From assembly GCA_963751395.1 (NCBI GenBank), contig CAVVUC010000003.1, positions 186,001-250,000 of the forward strand: a DNA stretch of 64,000 nucleotides, in the 5' to 3' direction. Source of the DNA: CAVVUC01 sp963751395. GTDB lineage: Bacteria > Verrucomicrobiota > Verrucomicrobiia > Chthoniobacterales > Chthoniobacteraceae. Below the pieces are notes generated by a model that made no database searches, was not told where the DNA came from, and saw only the letters and a list, made by a program, of their open reading frames with translations. A program made the position numbers and the translations under genes. Positions within the stretch are counted from its first letter, which is position 1, and the number at the start of each line of letters is the position of its first letter. Positions 9,154 through 16,423 of this stretch are shown piece after piece.

Positions 9154-9696
9154 ATGATTGATATTGAAGATTTTGTGAAAAAGCGGATTGCCCTCTATCG
9201 AGCCTATGACCTCCGGGCAGAACGTACGCAGCGGTCGGGGCGCGGCAAGGAGGGCAAGCTTTCCTATGGACCCTACCTGCTCATCTCCCGTGAAAAGGGT
9301 GCCGGCGGAAGCGCGGTGGGTCAACTGGCCGGAAAGGGTCTGGGCTGGCAAGTGTTCAACAACGAAATCGTAGATGCCCTCGCGCAAAAGGCGCACGTCC
9401 GCCGGGAATTGATCGAAAGCTTGGATGAGCGCGATCGGGCGACAATCCAGGATGTCGTTGCCGGGCTGCTTCGTCCTCAACCCATTGGCAGATCCGGTTA
9501 TCTGGCTAACTTGCGGGAGATTCTCCTCACGCTCGGCCACCACGGAGACGTGGTCATCGTCGGCCGCGGGGCACAGTACGTGTTGCCCGGTCGGTTTGGT
9601 TTGCGGGTGCGGATGGTTGCCCCGGTCGAGGTGCGCGTCCGGCGGATCGCCAGCCGTGAGAAGCTGAGCTTGAAGGCAGCGAAGGTGGAGATGTAG
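9154..9696 (+). pseudogene. Cytidylate-kinase-like protein, C-terminally truncated
   Basis: The 180 codons start with a conserved-looking N-terminus. They carry the family phrase LLISREKGAGGSAVGQLAGK (about 49-68), then GLGWQVFNNEIVD, GDVVIVGRGAQYVLPG and MVAPVEVRVRRIASRE. These are typical of the cytidylate kinase-like P-loop family, in which the usual P-loop is replaced by an ISREYGAGG-type motif. The family normally continues for another 40-70 residues (lid and C-terminal helices). Here the frame stops about 5 codons after SLKAAKVE, where the group II intron and the repeat-bounded element begin. No continuation is found beyond 12494, so the C-terminus is lost and the product is unlikely to work. 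Confidence 0.75.
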
Positions 9697-11631
9697 AGTA
9701 GGCGGGAAGCGACGGATTGAGAGGCCCGCGGGCCAGTGACCGTCTGCTTCCCGCCCCTCATCAAACCGGACGGGCGGTTTTCCCGCATCCGGCTTTCCGA
9801 GTTCCTTTGTCGGTTTGCGATGTCTTACGCCAGCGTCGCCGGCAGGTGATAGAGTCCATACGTGGTGAAGAGTTCGCGGTCCGGCCAGCGCTGGTATTTC
9901 CCCGAGGGATTCCCGTGCTTGCGCCATAACCATTGCCGCAGCCGGTGGGCGATGAAGTGATTCATCTGCCCGAAGCTCCGGTGGTGGTGGGCCAAAGCAA
10001 AGTAGTTGCTCCAGCCACGGGTCACTTGGTTGATCTCGCGCACAACCTCGCCAGTCGCTCTCCAGGTGGTGGGACGCCGGGTGAGTTCACGCACCCGGTC
10101 CCGGAGCGCCTGCTCTGCGCCGGCGCTCGGCTCGGTATGCACATACGGCGTTCCCTTCTTCGACTGCTGCCAGCGGAAGGTGAAACCCAGGAACTCAAAG
10201 CCGCTCGCGCAGCTCTGGAGCACTCGGGTCTTGGTTTCGTTCAGGGCCAGCCCCCGGCTTTGCAGCCACCGAGCCAGCCGCTCCTTCATCCCCTCTCCTT
10301 CTCCGGGCCGACAGAGGATCACCAGATCGTCCGCATACCGCACCATCCGCGGCTTTTGCCGGCATTCATTCACGCCCTCATCCAGCGGATGAAGGTAGAT
10401 GTTGGCCAGCAAGGGAGAGATGACGCCGCCCTGCGGGGTGCCACAGGGGTTGGCCTTCATCCTCCGGCCTCCGCCTTGCTCTTCCTCGACGATCGGCGCG
10501 CGCAGCCAGGCTTTGATGAGTTTCAGGATCATCCCGTCGCTCACCCGCCGGGCCACCTGCCGCATCAGCTTCCGATGCGGGATCGTGTCGAAGTATTGCC
10601 CCAGATCGGCATCGACCACCTCGGTCTTGCCCATGCGCAATGCCTCCCGGATTACCTCCACCGCCTGGTGGGCGCCCCGTCCGGGCCGAAAACCGAAGGA
10701 GCGCGGATGGAAGTCCGCCTCGAAGATCGGCATCAGCACCAGATACACCGCCATCTGCACCACGCGGTCTTTCACCGTGGGAATCCCCAACCCACGAAAC
10801 CCTCCACTGGCTTTGGGAATCTTCACCCTGCGCACCGGCGCGGGCCGGTACGTTTTGCAGTGAAGCTCCTCTTGCAGCGCGTTCAGCCACGCGGCTTCCA
10901 CCTGCGCATCGGCGGCGAGTTCCTCGATGCTCACTCCATCCACCCCCGCCGCTCCTGCATTCGCTTTCACGCGCCGCCAAGCTGCTGCCAGCACGTTGGC
11001 GCGTTGCACTTCTCCATATAGACTCCAGAACCGGTATTCCGGCTTGGACTTCGCTTTCCGATACAGGGTGATTTGCAGTTGCCGGACTTTCTCGGGTGCT
11101 GGTAGCCCTCGCGGGCCGTCACCACGTCCTTCCCTGCGCTTCGCTCCTGCGGAACAAGTGGCGTCCCTTCGCTCCCCCGCGGGTTGCCCGAACCAGAGGT
11201 CCGGCACGGGATTATCACTACTACGAACGCCTCCGACTTCTGTCCTGGCCTGCACGGCCTTCCCCTTTGTTGGGGTTGTGCCGCCAGTTGAGTCTTGCTT
11301 ACCCGCCATGACAGATCTCCCCGTTTACCCGCGCGTCACTTCGCGACATGTCGCCCACGCAGACCCCGCCGGTCCATTGTCAAAACCCACGACGGTTGGT
11401 CTGGGTCTCGACTCTGCGGCCTTCGCCCACTCTTGAGAGGCTCGGCTGCCGGGAGTGTTTTTCGAGGCTCATTTATGTGGTTCATCTGTGCATTGCGACC
11501 TGCCGGTTCGACTCCATGCCTGCTCCCCACCCCGCCTCGCGGCGACGCAGTTGGCACGGTCTGCGGTGCTGAACCGTCTAATTGCACCGGCGGGACTTCC
11601 ACCCGCGTTGACGCCCGCTTCACGGGCGCAC
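9693..11631 (-). mobile_element. Group II intron (about 1.94 kb)
   Basis: Read on the minus strand, the intron opens with GTGCGCCCGTGAAGCGGGCG at 11631 and ends with a CCTACTCTAC-like tail at about 9693. Domain V is clear at about 9757-9800 (GCCGGATGCGGGAAAACCGC, then CCGGTTTGATGAGGGG). It is followed by a domain VI stem (CGGGAAGC paired with GCTTCCCG) holding the likely branch-point A in the CCTACTC context. A candidate EBS1, CAATGG on the minus strand at 11374-11379, can pair with the 5' exon end CTATTG with one G-U pair. The exact 3' end is ambiguous by two bases, because AC can be assigned to intron or exon. Confidence 0.88.
9825..11309 (-). CDS. ltrA: Group II intron reverse transcriptase/maturase
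   Basis: This is the intron-encoded protein that helps splicing and copies the intron into DNA targets. It has 494 codons. The RT fingers/palm include GAAGVDGVSIEEL, a GFRPGRGAHQA motif, GTPQGGVISPLLANIYLHPL and the catalytic YADD (about residue 325). These are followed by a maturase (GIIM-like) domain with EINQVTRGWSNYFALAH. There is no HNH endonuclease after the maturase domain; the protein ends at YGLYHLPATLA. The N-terminal about 70 residues overlap ribozyme sequence, and true RT homology begins around LPAPEKVRQLQ, so the real start may be later than 11309. Confidence 0.93.
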   Translation of the reverse strand: MAGKQDSTGGTTPTKGKAVQARTEVGGVRSSDNPVPDLWFGQPAGERRDATCSAGAKRREGRGDGPRGLPAPEKVRQLQITLYRKAKSKPEYRFWSLYGEVQRANVLAAAWRRVKANAGAAGVDGVSIEELAADAQVEAAWLNALQEELHCKTYRPAPVRRVKIPKASGGFRGLGIPTVKDRVVQMAVYLVLMPIFEADFHPRSFGFRPGRGAHQAVEVIREALRMGKTEVVDADLGQYFDTIPHRKLMRQVARRVSDGMILKLIKAWLRAPIVEEEQGGGRRMKANPCGTPQGGVISPLLANIYLHPLDEGVNECRQKPRMVRYADDLVILCRPGEGEGMKERLARWLQSRGLALNETKTRVLQSCASGFEFLGFTFRWQQSKKGTPYVHTEPSAGAEQALRDRVRELTRRPTTWRATGEVVREINQVTRGWSNYFALAHHHRSFGQMNHFIAHRLRQWLWRKHGNPSGKYQRWPDRELFTTYGLYHLPATLA

Positions 11632-11650
11632 CAATAGTAAGCTCTGACCC
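11632..11650 (+). repeat. Terminal-type repeat, left copy (interrupted by the intron)
   Basis: CAATAGTAAGCTCTGACCC directly abuts the 5' end of the group II intron. It is the reverse complement of 12474-12492 with one mismatch. Its CTATTG end (minus strand) is the intron's 5' exon, so the intron used this repeat as its target. A partial third copy, AGCTCTGACCCCC, lies at about 11913-11925. Confidence 0.7.
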
Positions 11651-11672
11651 TTTCTACTCTCAGGGCACCCTC

Positions 11673-11906
11673 ATGCCTCAACCGCCCAGAGCCTGGCGGC
11701 TGACGCGCAAAGTCAAAGCCAAGACCATCAGCCTGGCTCTTTCCGCGGCTCAGGCCGACCTCTACAAAGAGGCGATCGCCAACCACCGCAAACTGGAAAC
11801 CATCCTCTGCCAGATGCGCAAACTCAGCGAACAGACTCTTCAAAAATCCGTCCCGGGCGTCCAAAAACGACCTCGGCGAAAGCATCCCAAAACCGCCTTA
11901 TCTTAG
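11673..11906 (+). pseudogene. DUF6788-like C-terminal fragment
   Basis: These 77 codons contain RLTRKVKAKTISLALSAAQA and ANHRKLETILCQMRKLSEQT. They resemble the C-terminal part of DUF6788-type proteins, small proteins often found beside transposases. The N-terminal cysteine-rich part expected for that family (CGKPxCxC-like) is absent. The upstream frame runs into the intron and the repeat at 11632. My family assignment rests on memory of the pattern and is moderate. The ATG at 11673 may be a chance internal methionine. Confidence 0.5.
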
Positions 11907-12027
11907 CGCCATTCAGCTCTGACCCCCTTCACTGACCCCCTTCACTTTGCTAAATTTGGGAACGGGAAAACACCTGCAACGAAAAATGCGGTGGCTATGG
12001 CTTGCGCCGCACGCTACGCTATGTTCC

Positions 12028-12429
12028 ATGAAGCCACTCGTCGCACTCTTGTTTCTCTTCGCAATTTCTGCCCCAGCAGAAGACCTGTCTATCTCGGACG
12101 GAAACTCGCTCTGGATAGGAATGCAACTGGCAAAGCGATTGGAAGCGAAAGACACAACATTGACGGAGAATGATTTTCTCTCGGTTCGTGAATTGCTCGG
12201 ATATTTGAAAGGATATTTGGAAGCGGCAGGTGGCTGGCAATTCTACGACTCAAACGCGCCGTTCAAGTTTCCCTCGAAAGGGATATCGTTACGGCAGTAC
12301 AAACTGATACTTGAAAAGTACCTAAACGATCACCCGGAGGAATTACACAAAGATGCGAAGATCATATCTTTCGCGGCTCTGGTTAACAGTTTCCCAAACC
12401 CAGACTTTAAGGCAGCTCCGCAAAAATAA
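12028..12429 (+). CDS. Secreted Rap1a/Tai-family-like protein
   Basis: This is a 133-residue protein with a clear signal peptide (MKPLVALLFLFAISAPAE). The mature part has LGYLKGYLEAAGG and then a C-terminal block, ILEKYLNDHPEELHKDA followed by ALVNSFPNPDF. It resembles the Rap1a/Tai family, periplasmic proteins that include immunity proteins against type VI secretion effectors. Many family members have no known effector partner, and none is seen here, so immunity is only a possibility. The frame is open 27 codons upstream, but the ATG at 12028 gives the proper signal peptide. Lower GC than its neighbours and position inside the repeat-bounded element suggest transferred cargo. Confidence 0.65.
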   Translation: MKPLVALLFLFAISAPAEDLSISDGNSLWIGMQLAKRLEAKDTTLTENDFLSVRELLGYLKGYLEAAGGWQFYDSNAPFKFPSKGISLRQYKLILEKYLNDHPEELHKDAKIISFAALVNSFPNPDFKAAPQK

Positions 12430-12473
12430 TGCTTTGGAAGATACCTAATTGCATAATTGCACAAGGGGGAAAG

Positions 12474-12492
12474 GGGTCAGAGCTTGCTATTG
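12474..12492 (+). repeat. Terminal-type repeat, right copy
   Basis: GGGTCAGAGCTTGCTATTG is inverted with respect to 11632-11650 (18 of 19 positions agree). The two bracket the DUF6788-like fragment and the Rap1a-like gene, giving a candidate element of about 0.86 kb without the intron. Confidence 0.65.
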
Positions 12493-12508
12493 ACACCTCC
12501 GCATCGTT

Positions 12509-12614
12509 TTTCTTTTCATTCGAAAGCTCCGCGCAAACGCACCCGCCGCTGTGCGCCAGCCACCGCGCCTTGCCAGCGAAACCGCGCGGTGTTATTCTCC
12601 CGCCCATGAGCACG
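12509..12614 (+). repeat. Direct repeat upstream of toxin-antitoxin module 1
   Basis: About 106 bases ending at the antitoxin start share strong identity with 13350-13460, including AAGCTCCGCGCAAACGCACC, the GAGCGAAACCGCGCG/CAGCGAAACCGCGCG block, TGTTATTCT and the CCCATGAGCACG start. This is a duplicated promoter/leader region and probably a shared regulatory target. Confidence 0.7.
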
Positions 12615-12851
12615 CTCGCTGAAATCGAACAAGCTGTGGCTACGCTGCCGGGAGCGCAGCAGAAAGCCCTTTTGCAACGTCTCGCCAGGCGGTTCGGCGG
12701 AGAGGGGGCAAGTTGCTACGATCTCGCGCGTGAATTGTTTGAGCAGCCCGGCCAACTCGGAGCGAGCGGCAGGCGCGACCTTTCCACGAACAAGGCGCAT
12801 CTGGCCGGTTTTGGCCGTTCCTCATCCCCGCGCAGCAAAGGGGCAAAGTAA
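12606..12851 (+). CDS. Antitoxin-like small protein (partner of PIN toxin)
   Basis: This 81-residue protein begins MSTLAEIEQAVATLPGAQQK, nearly the same opening as the antitoxin of the next module (MSTITEIEAAISRL). The middle has RLARRF and a short tail rich in Ser, Arg and Lys. It is placed directly ahead of a PIN-domain gene with a one-base stop/start overlap (TAATG), the usual antitoxin-toxin arrangement. I do not recognise a specific DNA-binding fold. Function is inferred from position and from the shared N-terminus and upstream repeat. Confidence 0.65.
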   Translation: MSTLAEIEQAVATLPGAQQKALLQRLARRFGGEGASCYDLARELFEQPGQLGASGRRDLSTNKAHLAGFGRSSSPRSKGAK

Positions 12852-13264
12852 TGGCAGCGGTGCTGGCCGACACCGGCGCTCTGGTGGCACTTCTCGACCG
12901 CTCGGATTCGCTGCCCGGTTGGGCGGTGGAGGTTTTCAAATCGCTGCGTCCGCCGTTGCTGGTCTGTGAGGCGGTGCTGGCGGAGGCATGGCATCTCCTC
13001 GGCGAAGCCCCGCCTTCACGCGAGGCACTGGCCCGGTTGCACCGCGACGGGATTATCCGCGTGGCGTTTGACTTTGAAACGGAAGCGTCCGCAGTGTGGC
13101 GTTTGCTCCACAAGTACGAGGATGTGCCGATGGATTTCGCCGATGCCTGCCTGGTGCGCATGGCGGAAATTCACAACTCGCCGCGCGTGTGGAGTGCGGA
13201 TTCGGACTTTCGTATTTATCGGCGCAATGGGCGACAGGTGATTCCACTGATTTCTCCCTCGTGA
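12851..13264 (+). CDS. PIN-domain toxin (VapC-like ribonuclease)
   Basis: This 137-residue PIN-domain protein belongs to the family of Mg-dependent ribonucleases that are neutralised by a cognate antitoxin. Acidic residues expected for the metal site are visible in VLADTGALVALLD (Asp7), in the VCEAVLAEAW helix (Glu), in MDFADACLVRMAE (Asp pair) and in VWSADSDF. The start overlaps the upstream stop by one base. The length fits the family, and the whole fold appears intact, so the pair is probably functional. Confidence 0.85.
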   Translation: MAAVLADTGALVALLDRSDSLPGWAVEVFKSLRPPLLVCEAVLAEAWHLLGEAPPSREALARLHRDGIIRVAFDFETEASAVWRLLHKYEDVPMDFADACLVRMAEIHNSPRVWSADSDFRIYRRNGRQVIPLISPS

Positions 13265-13349
13265 CGAAGTTGCGGGATTTTTGCCCCTCGATCCCAAAGC
13301 GCCTTTAGAACGTCGTCCTGACTTGAAACTGCGTTTTAACGCCCCTCTC

Positions 13350-13460
13350 GTCTTTTCTCTTCATCCCCAAGCTCCGCGCAAACGCACCCGCCGCCCTGCA
13401 GCGGCTGCCCCGCCTTGCGAGCGAAACCGCGCGATGTTATTCTTCCGCCCCATGAGCACG
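13350..13460 (+). repeat. Direct repeat upstream of toxin-antitoxin module 2
   Basis: This is the second copy of the upstream block at 12509-12614. It includes the antitoxin start codon and its first codons, with a small internal insertion (GCCCTGCAGCGGCTGCC region). Confidence 0.7.
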
Positions 13461-13637
13461 ATCACCGAAATCGAAGCTGCCATTTCCCGGCTCTCATTGC
13501 AGCAAGCCGAGGAGGTTGGTGAGTGGCTGGAACAATGGCTGGAGGATCAGCGCGAGTTGTCACCCGAATTCGCCGCTTCCATCGAACGCGGCAAGGCCGA
13601 TCTCGCCACGGGTCGCGTGCGCGTCGTCCGCCCATAA
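13452..13637 (+). CDS. Antitoxin-like small protein (addiction module component)
   Basis: This 61-residue protein (MSTITEIEAAISRLSLQQAE, then WLEQWLEDQRELSPEFAAS) has the look of the short addiction-module antitoxins paired with RelE/ParE toxins. An amphipathic N-terminal helix is followed by a toxin-wrapping tail ending VRVVRP. It lies directly upstream of a RelE/ParE-type toxin. The ATG at 13452 is fixed by the conserved upstream repeat. Confidence 0.7.
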   Translation: MSTITEIEAAISRLSLQQAEEVGEWLEQWLEDQRELSPEFAASIERGKADLATGRVRVVRP

Positions 13638-13644
13638 GCCATGC

Positions 13645-13902
13645 CTGGCGCAGCCACGCAGGGTTTTTTCGCGCGAGTTCGATGCGGCGCTTGCGCGGTT
13701 TCCAGCCAACGTCGGTGCGCTCATCTTGGGGAAGATCACGGAAATGGGACGGCGGCTGGAGTCCTTCCCGCATTATCGCATGACTGGACGCGCTGAGTGC
13801 CGGCTTCGTGTCGGCGACTACCGGGTGATCTACGATTTCGACAGGGAGAAGAATGAGGTTTATCTCATCACGCTCGGAAATCGGCGCGAGGTGTATCGAT
13901 AG
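13645..13902 (+). CDS. RelE/ParE-family toxin (start disturbed by +1 shift)
   Basis: The 85 codons have the full RelE/ParE core: SREFDAALARFPANVGALIL, PHYRMTGRAECRLRVGDYRV and a DFDREKNEVYLITLGNRREV end. RelE-type toxins cut mRNA at the ribosome, and ParE-type poison gyrase; the sequence alone does not decide. No ATG/GTG/TTG lies near the 5' end in this frame, and the coordinates begin at an in-frame CTG. The natural ATG (13641, four bases after the antitoxin stop) is one base out of phase. Removing one T from the TTTTTT run at about 13662-13667, or one C after the ATG, would restore a normal start. The gene is therefore either frameshifted or affected by a sequence error. Confidence 0.7.
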   Translation: MAQPRRVFSREFDAALARFPANVGALILGKITEMGRRLESFPHYRMTGRAECRLRVGDYRVIYDFDREKNEVYLITLGNRREVYR

Positions 13903-14031
13903 GGGATTTTTCTCGTCACCGGGTTGAGCAACAGTGACGCGCTTGTGCAATGAGGCGGTTTCACGCACGACCGCGCCTCCCCCTGCAAAGCCCGCAACCA
14001 GTTATCAGGCAGAGCTTCGCCGACATCTCTT

Positions 14032-14652
14032 TCATGATGAGACAGGAACCTTCACGAGGCGGAATCGTTCGTGATATCGATTGCGATTGTGCGCCCGGCA
14101 GCAGGCAAGGCAGGCGACGCGGGCGCGGAACGGGCGCACGCGCTTGATTTCGATTTTGCAGGCGGGACAGCGATAGATGTGCCGCCGCGCAAGCTGACGG
14201 CGTGGAAGCGGGAGGTTGTGGCAGCGCGTTTCGTCGTCGAGGCCAAGATCGCGGCAGGCGCGCTTCCATTCCGCGCCATGTGGTGCGATGCGGTGGCGGC
14301 CTGCGCGGTGCTTGGCGAGCAGGTGGGCGAGTTCGTGTTTGAGCGTGCGCATCACTTCGTCGTCGCTGATTTCGCGGAGCCGAGGATTCAGCGTGATGAG
14401 TGATTTCGCGTAGTTGGCCGTTCCCGCGGTCGAGCGCATGCGCGGGTTCCAGCGAACTTGGACAATCTTCGCGAGCGCATGGCAGCCCAACTTGCCGAGC
14501 AGAGCGCGGGCGGTATCGGCGAGAGCCGAGGCGGAATGCGGAGGCTTCGTCCCGGGTGGCGGCGGGAGAAGCGGTGCTTGCACTTCGGGCTCGGGCTCGC
14601 ACTCGGGCGACGCCTCACCGAAAAAGCTGAGCACAAGCTGACGAATCCCCAT
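14032..14652 (-). CDS. SprT-like zinc metalloprotease-type protein
   Basis: This 206-residue protein has the SprT signature HELAH (106-110) followed by H125 in RIAPHGAEWK, and a C-terminal zinc ribbon with CPAC (about 163) and CLAC pairs. SprT/Spartan relatives degrade or process proteins, and in eukaryotes they clear DNA-protein crosslinks; the bacterial role is poorly known. The first about 45 residues are Pro-rich and not conserved-looking. The start at 14652 (ATG, MGIRQLVLSF) follows the stop of the cysteine desulfurase gene by seven bases, so the two are probably cotranscribed. Confidence 0.8.
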   Translation of the reverse strand: MGIRQLVLSFFGEASPECEPEPEVQAPLLPPPPGTKPPHSASALADTARALLGKLGCHALAKIVQVRWNPRMRSTAGTANYAKSLITLNPRLREISDDEVMRTLKHELAHLLAKHRAGRHRIAPHGAEWKRACRDLGLDDETRCHNLPLPRRQLARRHIYRCPACKIEIKRVRPFRARVACLACCRAHNRNRYHERFRLVKVPVSS

Positions 14653-14659
14653 ATCGAGA

Positions 14660-15817
14660 TCAAGATGGCATCGACGGCGATGCCGGTGCCAGTCGCGCGA
14701 AGATTTTCGGAAGCGCCTCGATGGCGGCGCTGATCTCGGCGTCGGTCGTTTGTTTGCCGAGCGAAAAGCGCACGGTGGCTTTCGCCAGACCGGGCGCGAC
14801 ACCCATCGCGAGCAACACATGCGATGGCATGATCGAGCCGACCATGCACGCCGAGCCGCTCGACGCGCAGACGCCTTCGAGGTCGAGGTTGATGAGGAGC
14901 GCTTCGCTGTCGAGGCCGGGAAAGCTGATGTTGAGCGTGTTGGCGAGCCGTTCGGTCGGATGACCGTTCATCACTGCGGCGGGAAACGCCTCGCGCACGC
15001 CGGCCCACAAACAGTCGCGCAGAATTGCCTCGCGCGTTTGCTCGACTTCGATGTTCGTCGCGGCCTGTTCTGCGGCTTTGGCCATGCCGACGATCGCCGC
15101 GACGTTCTCCGTGCCGGGTCGCCGGTCGTTCTCGTGGGAGCCGCCGAACTGCGTTTTCTGTATCGGAATGCCAGCCCTGAGCCAGAGAGCGCCGACGCCT
15201 TTCGGTCCGTAAAATTTGTGCGCGGCGAGCGAGATCGCGTCGGGGCCGGCGGTTGTCACGTCGAGCGGGCTTTTTCCGAACGACTGAATCATGTCGCTGT
15301 GAAAGAGAACGCCGCGCCCGCGACAAAGCGCGGCGATCTCCGCGATTGGCTGGAGCGTCCCGGTTTCGTTGTTCGCCGACATGATGGAAACCAGCGTCGT
15401 CTCCGGCGTGAGTGCGTCCGCGAGTTCGGTCAACTTGATTCGCCCGAAGGAATCGACCCGCAGCCAGGTTACGCGAAAGCCTTCGCGCCTTTCCAAATGC
15501 TCGAACGCTTGCAGGACGGCGTGATGTTCCGTGGTAGCGGTGACGAGGTGCCGGCCTTGGTTTGCGAGGCTCCGCGCAAGGCCGATGACGGCGAGGTTGT
15601 CCGACTCCGTGCCGCCGCCGGTGAAAATGATCTCGTGCGATTTTGCGTGCAATACTTTTGCCAACCGATCGCGCGCATCGTCGATGGCGGCCCGCGCCTC
15701 TCGTCCCGCGCGGTGAATGCTCGACGGGTTGCCGAAATGCATTTCGAGATATGGCTGCATCGCCTCGAAAACTTCCGGCGCAAGCGGCGTCGTGGCGTTG
15801 TAGTCCAAATAAATCAA
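14660..15817 (-). CDS. Cysteine desulfurase (NifS/IscS family)
   Basis: This PLP enzyme removes sulfur from cysteine for Fe-S clusters and thio-cofactors. It has 385 residues. The N-terminus MIYLDYNATTPLAPEV, the TGGGTESDN motif and TEHHAVLQAFEHL are typical. The PLP lysine sits in SLAAHKFYGPKG (about 200), and the catalytic cysteine in SSGSACMVGS (about 325). No iscU, iscR or thiI neighbour is seen, so the acceptor cannot be named and I avoid a symbol. It is the upstream partner of the SprT-like gene. Confidence 0.93.
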   Translation of the reverse strand: MIYLDYNATTPLAPEVFEAMQPYLEMHFGNPSSIHRAGREARAAIDDARDRLAKVLHAKSHEIIFTGGGTESDNLAVIGLARSLANQGRHLVTATTEHHAVLQAFEHLERREGFRVTWLRVDSFGRIKLTELADALTPETTLVSIMSANNETGTLQPIAEIAALCRGRGVLFHSDMIQSFGKSPLDVTTAGPDAISLAAHKFYGPKGVGALWLRAGIPIQKTQFGGSHENDRRPGTENVAAIVGMAKAAEQAATNIEVEQTREAILRDCLWAGVREAFPAAVMNGHPTERLANTLNISFPGLDSEALLINLDLEGVCASSGSACMVGSIMPSHVLLAMGVAPGLAKATVRFSLGKQTTDAEISAAIEALPKIFARLAPASPSMPS

Positions 15818-15826
15818 GGTGCCGGA

Positions 15827-16165
15827 TTACGCTCCCAAGATTTCATTCAACCCTTCGAGCAGATGCCCAAGTTCTTCCGCGCTCGCCCGACCTATTCTTG
15901 CACCCAGTCGTTTCACCGAGAGTGTGCGCACCTGACTGATCTTTACCCATGAGCGTTTTGGCAACCGCCCCGATTGCAATTCCAACGCGAGCGGAAAACC
16001 AACGCGCGGCTCCTTGCTCGTAATCGCCATTGCAATGACGGTCCCCGAATGTTCGTTGAACACGTCCTCGCTCAAGATGACGACTGGTTGACGCCCGGCC
16101 TGCTCGGATCCCTGAGTCGGGTCGAGGTCAGCCCAACGAATCTCGCCTCTTAATATGCGGGCCAT
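15827..16165 (-). CDS. MazF/PemK-type toxin
   Basis: This 112-residue mRNA interferase-type protein begins MARILRGEIRWADLDPTQGS, with the family's RGEIxWxxLDPxxGSEQxGxRPVVI opening. It has a central AMAITSKE and the KRSWVKISQVRTLSVKRL block, which forms the RNA-binding face in PemK/MazF. It overlaps the antitoxin gene by 16 bases and is translated after it. It is expected to cut RNA when its antitoxin is lost. Confidence 0.9.
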   Translation of the reverse strand: MARILRGEIRWADLDPTQGSEQAGRQPVVILSEDVFNEHSGTVIAMAITSKEPRVGFPLALELQSGRLPKRSWVKISQVRTLSVKRLGARIGRASAEELGHLLEGLNEILGA

Positions 16166-16392
16166 TCCTTGATATCCGTCGCGATCGATTCGTCCGCGAG
16201 CGCCTGCTCTTCAGTCTTTGAAAGTTTCGCGCACTCGCGCGCAAGCCGCGATCGGTCCAACCGTCCGAGCTTCTCAGCCACGGCGAGCTGAATCGCCTCA
16301 CTTCGGGTGCGAAAGACCCGCGATTTAACAAGCGAGTCGAGCTTGTTCAGGATGCGTTGGTCCATCGAGATGGCAACTTTGGCGACGTTCAT
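16150..16392 (-). CDS. Ribbon-helix-helix antitoxin of the MazF-type toxin
   Basis: This 80-residue protein has an N-terminal ribbon-helix-helix (KVAISMDQRILNKLDSLVKS followed by FRTRSEAIQLAV) that should bind the operator. An acidic C-terminal tail (ADESIATDIKEW) should wrap the toxin. It is more like the MazE9/CopG type than the AbrB type. It is first in the operon, so autorepression is likely. Confidence 0.85.
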   Translation of the reverse strand: MNVAKVAISMDQRILNKLDSLVKSRVFRTRSEAIQLAVAEKLGRLDRSRLARECAKLSKTEEQALADESIATDIKEWPAY

Positions 16393-16423
16393 CGGTTGGT
16401 ATTACCAGCGGTATGACAGCCTG

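Noticed and set aside
9933..11021. 362-codon plus-strand open frame
   Set aside because: Antisense to the intron reverse transcriptase; no features.
11295..11672. Extension of the DUF6788-like frame upstream
   Set aside because: Runs through the intron's 5' ribozyme region, so it is not protein-coding.
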